Positions 21,546-23,180 of a stretch of DNA of 23,180 nucleotides are shown in pieces. A model generated the notes under the pieces. The model saw only the letters and a program-made list of their open reading frames with translations, ran no database searches and was not told the origin of the DNA. A program made the position numbers and the translations under genes. Position 1 is the stretch's first letter, and the number at the start of each line of letters is the position of its first letter. The stretch spans positions 1 through 23,180 of the IMG/VR virus record IMGVR_UViG_3300017764_000118; one strand, written 5' to 3'. The DNA is from a virus.

Positions 21546-22310
21546 TTGATTGTACTTTATTTTGTGAGTTCAAATCTGTTTCATAACTTAACCAGGTTAA
21601 ACATTCTAATAAACTCAAATTTGTTATACTTTCTAACTTACTTAACTCTTGATTACAAAGCCTGTGCATTACACCAAACCAACCCCACTTTTCTGCGAAG
21701 CTTTCTGATGCAACTGCGTTTTCGTTTCCTTCATCTGTTGTGTCAAACACAATGGCAAACTCTTCAACAATACGTTGACGAAACTCCAAAAAAAAACCAG
21801 AGATGCTTGAACTTGTTCGGCAGGCATCTTCTTCATTACTTCTGATCTTATCTTAATTTTACCGTCATAGGCTTCTATTGTATATACTTTATTCTTTTTC
21901 TCAACAACAGGTCTAAATAAAATAGCCATTAATTCTGGTAAATGTTTATCAATTCCTAGTTTGACAAAAGTCTCAATATCGGCATACTCACCCAAAGTTA
22001 TCTCGTCTAGATCAGGATGGAATCCGTATTCAACTCCTTCTACTTCTATAATCTTTTTTAGCTCAGTATTTTCTTCACTTTGTATTCTTGATATTTCTCC
22101 CATAATAATAGCAATATCTTTTATACTCAAAACATTAATTAATTTTTTAGGTATATTAGATAACTCAGCTATTGTATTTAAAGCTTCTTTGCTTTTTCCT
22201 TCTTTATTAAAATCTATCAATCTTAACCAACTCTCTAAAGTAACGTCTGACCAACTCTCTATTACTTTGTAAGTTTTAGTTTTTTTGTCTTTGTTTATTT
22301 TGACCTTCAT
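21532..22310 (-). CDS. Tail assembly chaperone, -1 frameshift fusion product
   Basis: If ribosomes slip back one base at the T9 run (21796-21788), the first 174 residues continue as LEFRQRIVEEFAIVFDTTDE and run to a stop at 21534-21532, giving about 259 residues. The added part contains SFAEKWGWFGVMHRLCNQEL (WGW-x-x-x...LCN) and LLECLTWLSYE, a segment that closely resembles the C-terminal part of phage chaperone-type proteins. Phage tail chaperones (gpG/gpGT of lambda) are made this way to help load the tape measure. The fusion end overlaps the next gene by 14 bases, whereas the unshifted product leaves a gap of about 120 bases. A sequencing deletion in a longer T-run would give the same picture. 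Confidence 0.6.
21669..22310 (-). CDS. Tail assembly chaperone, unshifted product
   Basis: Reading straight through gives 213 residues from ATG 22310. Recognisable parts are YKVIESWSDVTLESWLRLID (14-33), LSNIPKKLINVLSIKDIAII (50-69), VEYGFHPDLDEITLGEYADI, ETFVKLGIDKHLPELMAILF and MKKMPAEQVQASLVFF (to residue 174). This outline belongs to a protein I associate with tail assembly chaperones of Bacteroidetes phages. After residue 174 the unshifted frame adds 39 residues, beginning WSFVNVLLKSLPLCLTQQ, which look less protein-like than the alternative frame. If real, the short form would be the more abundant product. The gene follows the terL hairpin and carries the leader TACATTATATATTATG at its start. 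It is about 7.4 kb ahead of the tape-measure gene, unlike the usual adjacent placement. Confidence 0.65.
   Translation of the reverse strand: MKVKINKDKKTKTYKVIESWSDVTLESWLRLIDFNKEGKSKEALNTIAELSNIPKKLINVLSIKDIAIIMGEISRIQSEENTELKKIIEVEGVEYGFHPDLDEITLGEYADIETFVKLGIDKHLPELMAILFRPVVEKKNKVYTIEAYDGKIKIRSEVMKKMPAEQVQASLVFFWSFVNVLLKSLPLCLTQQMKETKTQLHQKASQKSGVGLV
21764..21796 (-). promoter_or_regulatory. Candidate -1 ribosomal frameshift signal
   Basis: In the zero frame the codons are GTT TTT TTT TGG, giving the heptamer T-TTT-TTT that fits the slippery form X-XXY-YYZ. Ten bases after it the minus strand can form a 5-pair hairpin TCAAC / GTTGA with the loop GTATT (21778-21764). A second hairpin TTGTG / CACAA follows at 21752-21738. 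The geometry is suitable but the stems are short. The alternative is a one-base homopolymer sequencing error. Confidence 0.55.
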
Positions 22311-22329
22311 AATATATAATGTAAAAAGT
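22311..22329 (-). promoter_or_regulatory. Conserved start-adjacent leader motif
   Basis: The bases before ATG 22310 read CTTTTTACATTATATATT. Almost the same leader occurs before ATG 9351 (19 of 21 positions including ATG). The shorter TAC(A/T)TTATATAAT form occurs before ATG 12513, and TACATTATATAA lies upstream of ATG 11763. At 22310 and 9351 it follows a hairpin or terminator. It sits too close to the ATG to be a normal promoter for that gene; a translation-initiation element or a very short-leader promoter is possible. Confidence 0.4.
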
Positions 22330-22393
22330 TAGTATTTAGTTTAAAGTTTTGTATATTCGCCGCTCATTTCTATTTAGTTTCCATTTCTTTAAG

Positions 22394-22415
22394 GGGGTTG
22401 TCATTATGACACCCC
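22394..22415 (-). terminator. Hairpin after the large terminase gene
   Basis: The minus strand reads GGGGTGTCA, TAA, TGACAACCCC: a stem of nine pairs with one bulged A and a 3-base loop, starting five bases after the terL stop codon. It is followed by CTTAAAG rather than a U-run. On the plus strand the stem is followed by TTTTCTATT. It is probably a terminator or attenuator separating terminase from the structural genes; its strength in each direction is uncertain. Confidence 0.55.
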
Positions 22416-22419
22416 TTTT

Positions 22420-23180
22420 CTATTGCACAAAATATCTACCTGCATTCGGATTATCTAAGTGATATATGACATTATATCTAACTCCATCTATTGCGTGATT
22501 GTAAGAATCTACGTATAGCTTAGAACCCTTATCTGCGTAAATATAGTTATTTAATTCTTTAGCTATATTAGTAGACTCAGGAGATATAATTAATTCAAAA
22601 TCCTGCATTCTAGTTATACCGCTTTCAATAGTTCCTTTTTTTACAGGCTTTATGTTTACGCCTAAATGCTTTAAATCTGCTATTAGTCTAGGCTCTGCAC
22701 TATCTGCAATTATAAGCATATTATCTACTTTGCTTAATACTATCTTTGCTAACTCGTGAGACTTTAATCCATTCTGATATATATGCTCTTTTAAATATAT
22801 CTTCATTTTCTTTTTATCAATAGCTACTTCTGTTAGTGAGTCAGGATCAACAGAGAATCCAAAGTCCATTCCACAAGAAGTCTGCAATCCATCAGGATTA
22901 AATTCTCCTATACTCCAATTAGTAAATACAACCCCTTCAGCTTTGTCTAGCCATCCTCCTAATATCTTGTGATTATATTTCTTAAAGTTATTATGCTTTA
23001 TAGTATTAATACGCTCTAAGAAGCTCGTAGAGAGATTATCTTTATTGTCTAGGTATGTACTATGTATATAACATACATTGTCTTTAAATCCGTTAAAACC
23101 TGCTTCAACTCCTTTGTCTTCAAAAAACCTTTTGTATATCCAATGCTCCTTAGTAACAGGATTCAGTATAAGTATTATTC
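22420..23180 (-). CDS. terL: Terminase large subunit, C-terminal part
   Basis: The frame is open from the right edge to a TAG at 22422-22420, so only the last 252 residues are visible and the ATPase start is outside the window. The visible part begins ILNPVTKEHWIYKRFFEDKG, the NP-x-x-x-x-H/Y-W-x-x segment after the ATPase domain of Terminase_3-type proteins. The nuclease domain follows: GMDFGFSVDPDSL with its first Asp, ADSAEPRLIADLKHLGVNIK with the second, and YNHAIDGVRY with the third. These RNase-H-fold acids cut the DNA concatemer during packaging. A start at TTG 22887 is an artefact of the open upstream frame. The call is firm; whether packaging is cos or headful cannot be read here. Confidence 0.92.
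   Translation of the reverse strand, partial: IILILNPVTKEHWIYKRFFEDKGVEAGFNGFKDNVCYIHSTYLDNKDNLSTSFLERINTIKHNNFKKYNHKILGGWLDKAEGVVFTNWSIGEFNPDGLQTSCGMDFGFSVDPDSLTEVAIDKKKMKIYLKEHIYQNGLKSHELAKIVLSKVDNMLIIADSAEPRLIADLKHLGVNIKPVKKGTIESGITRMQDFELIISPESTNIAKELNNYIYADKGSKLYVDSYNHAIDGVRYNVIYHLDNPNAGRYFVQ

Noticed and set aside
22336-22404. 22-residue basic ORF (MTTPLKKWKLNRNERRIYKT...) after the terminase gene
   Set aside because: Its ATG lies inside the terL hairpin, there is no coupling to a neighbour, and nothing supports translation.

Overview
The window is one contiguous piece of a tailed double-stranded DNA phage, probably siphovirus-like. A tape-measure protein, an HK97-type tail-completion protein and a separate tail-tube candidate are present, and no sheath was recognised. 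Every supportable gene lies on the minus strand, so transcription runs from the right end (23180) to the left end (1). The DNA is strongly AT-rich. Start codons are mostly preceded by A/T-rich stretches such as AAAATAAAAATT rather than Shine-Dalgarno sequences, and the one strong promoter fits the Bacteroidetes consensus (TTTG, 19 bases, TAnnTTTG). With the protein families seen, this points to a phage of Flavobacteriia or related Bacteroidetes, possibly marine. No integrase, tRNA, CRISPR or insertion sequence was seen.

In transcription order, 23180-19522 holds the C-terminal part of the large terminase, a probable tail-assembly-chaperone gene with a T9 run placed for -1 frameshifting, and a set of neck or tail-completion genes. 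Region 19521-12684 holds three large tail, baseplate or fibre proteins and the tape measure. Region 12683-10138 is the head-assembly set: XkdF-like prohead protease, acidic scaffold candidate and major capsid protein. Region 10137-6177 holds the tail-tube candidate, an unknown virion protein, a long portal protein with a Cys/His-rich C-terminal extension, and a DUF6712-like head-tail connector. Hairpins follow the capsid gene (10102-10123) and the tail-tube gene (9391-9415).

Region 6177-4513 is a probable lysis segment with several very small ORFs, holin candidates, an M15 peptidase and a calcineurin-like phosphoesterase. Region 4512-4309 is regulatory, with the promoter and a candidate operator. 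From there a tightly packed early or middle operon runs to the left edge: two hypothetical proteins, an SSB-like protein, a DnaA-domain-IV-like protein, a winged-helix replication protein, a small zinc-finger protein, an unknown protein, a compact C5 cytosine methyltransferase, a membrane micropeptide, an unknown protein, a NinG-like protein and a partial ORF. Many neighbours are joined by ATGA or TAATG overlaps, indicating translational coupling.

The most notable features are the module order (terminase, tail, head, portal, with terminase and portal about 13.6 kb apart), the frameshift signal, several overlooked small genes held in place by start/stop overlaps, the phased 10-base array after the tape-measure gene, and the promoter/operator region upstream of the replication genes.
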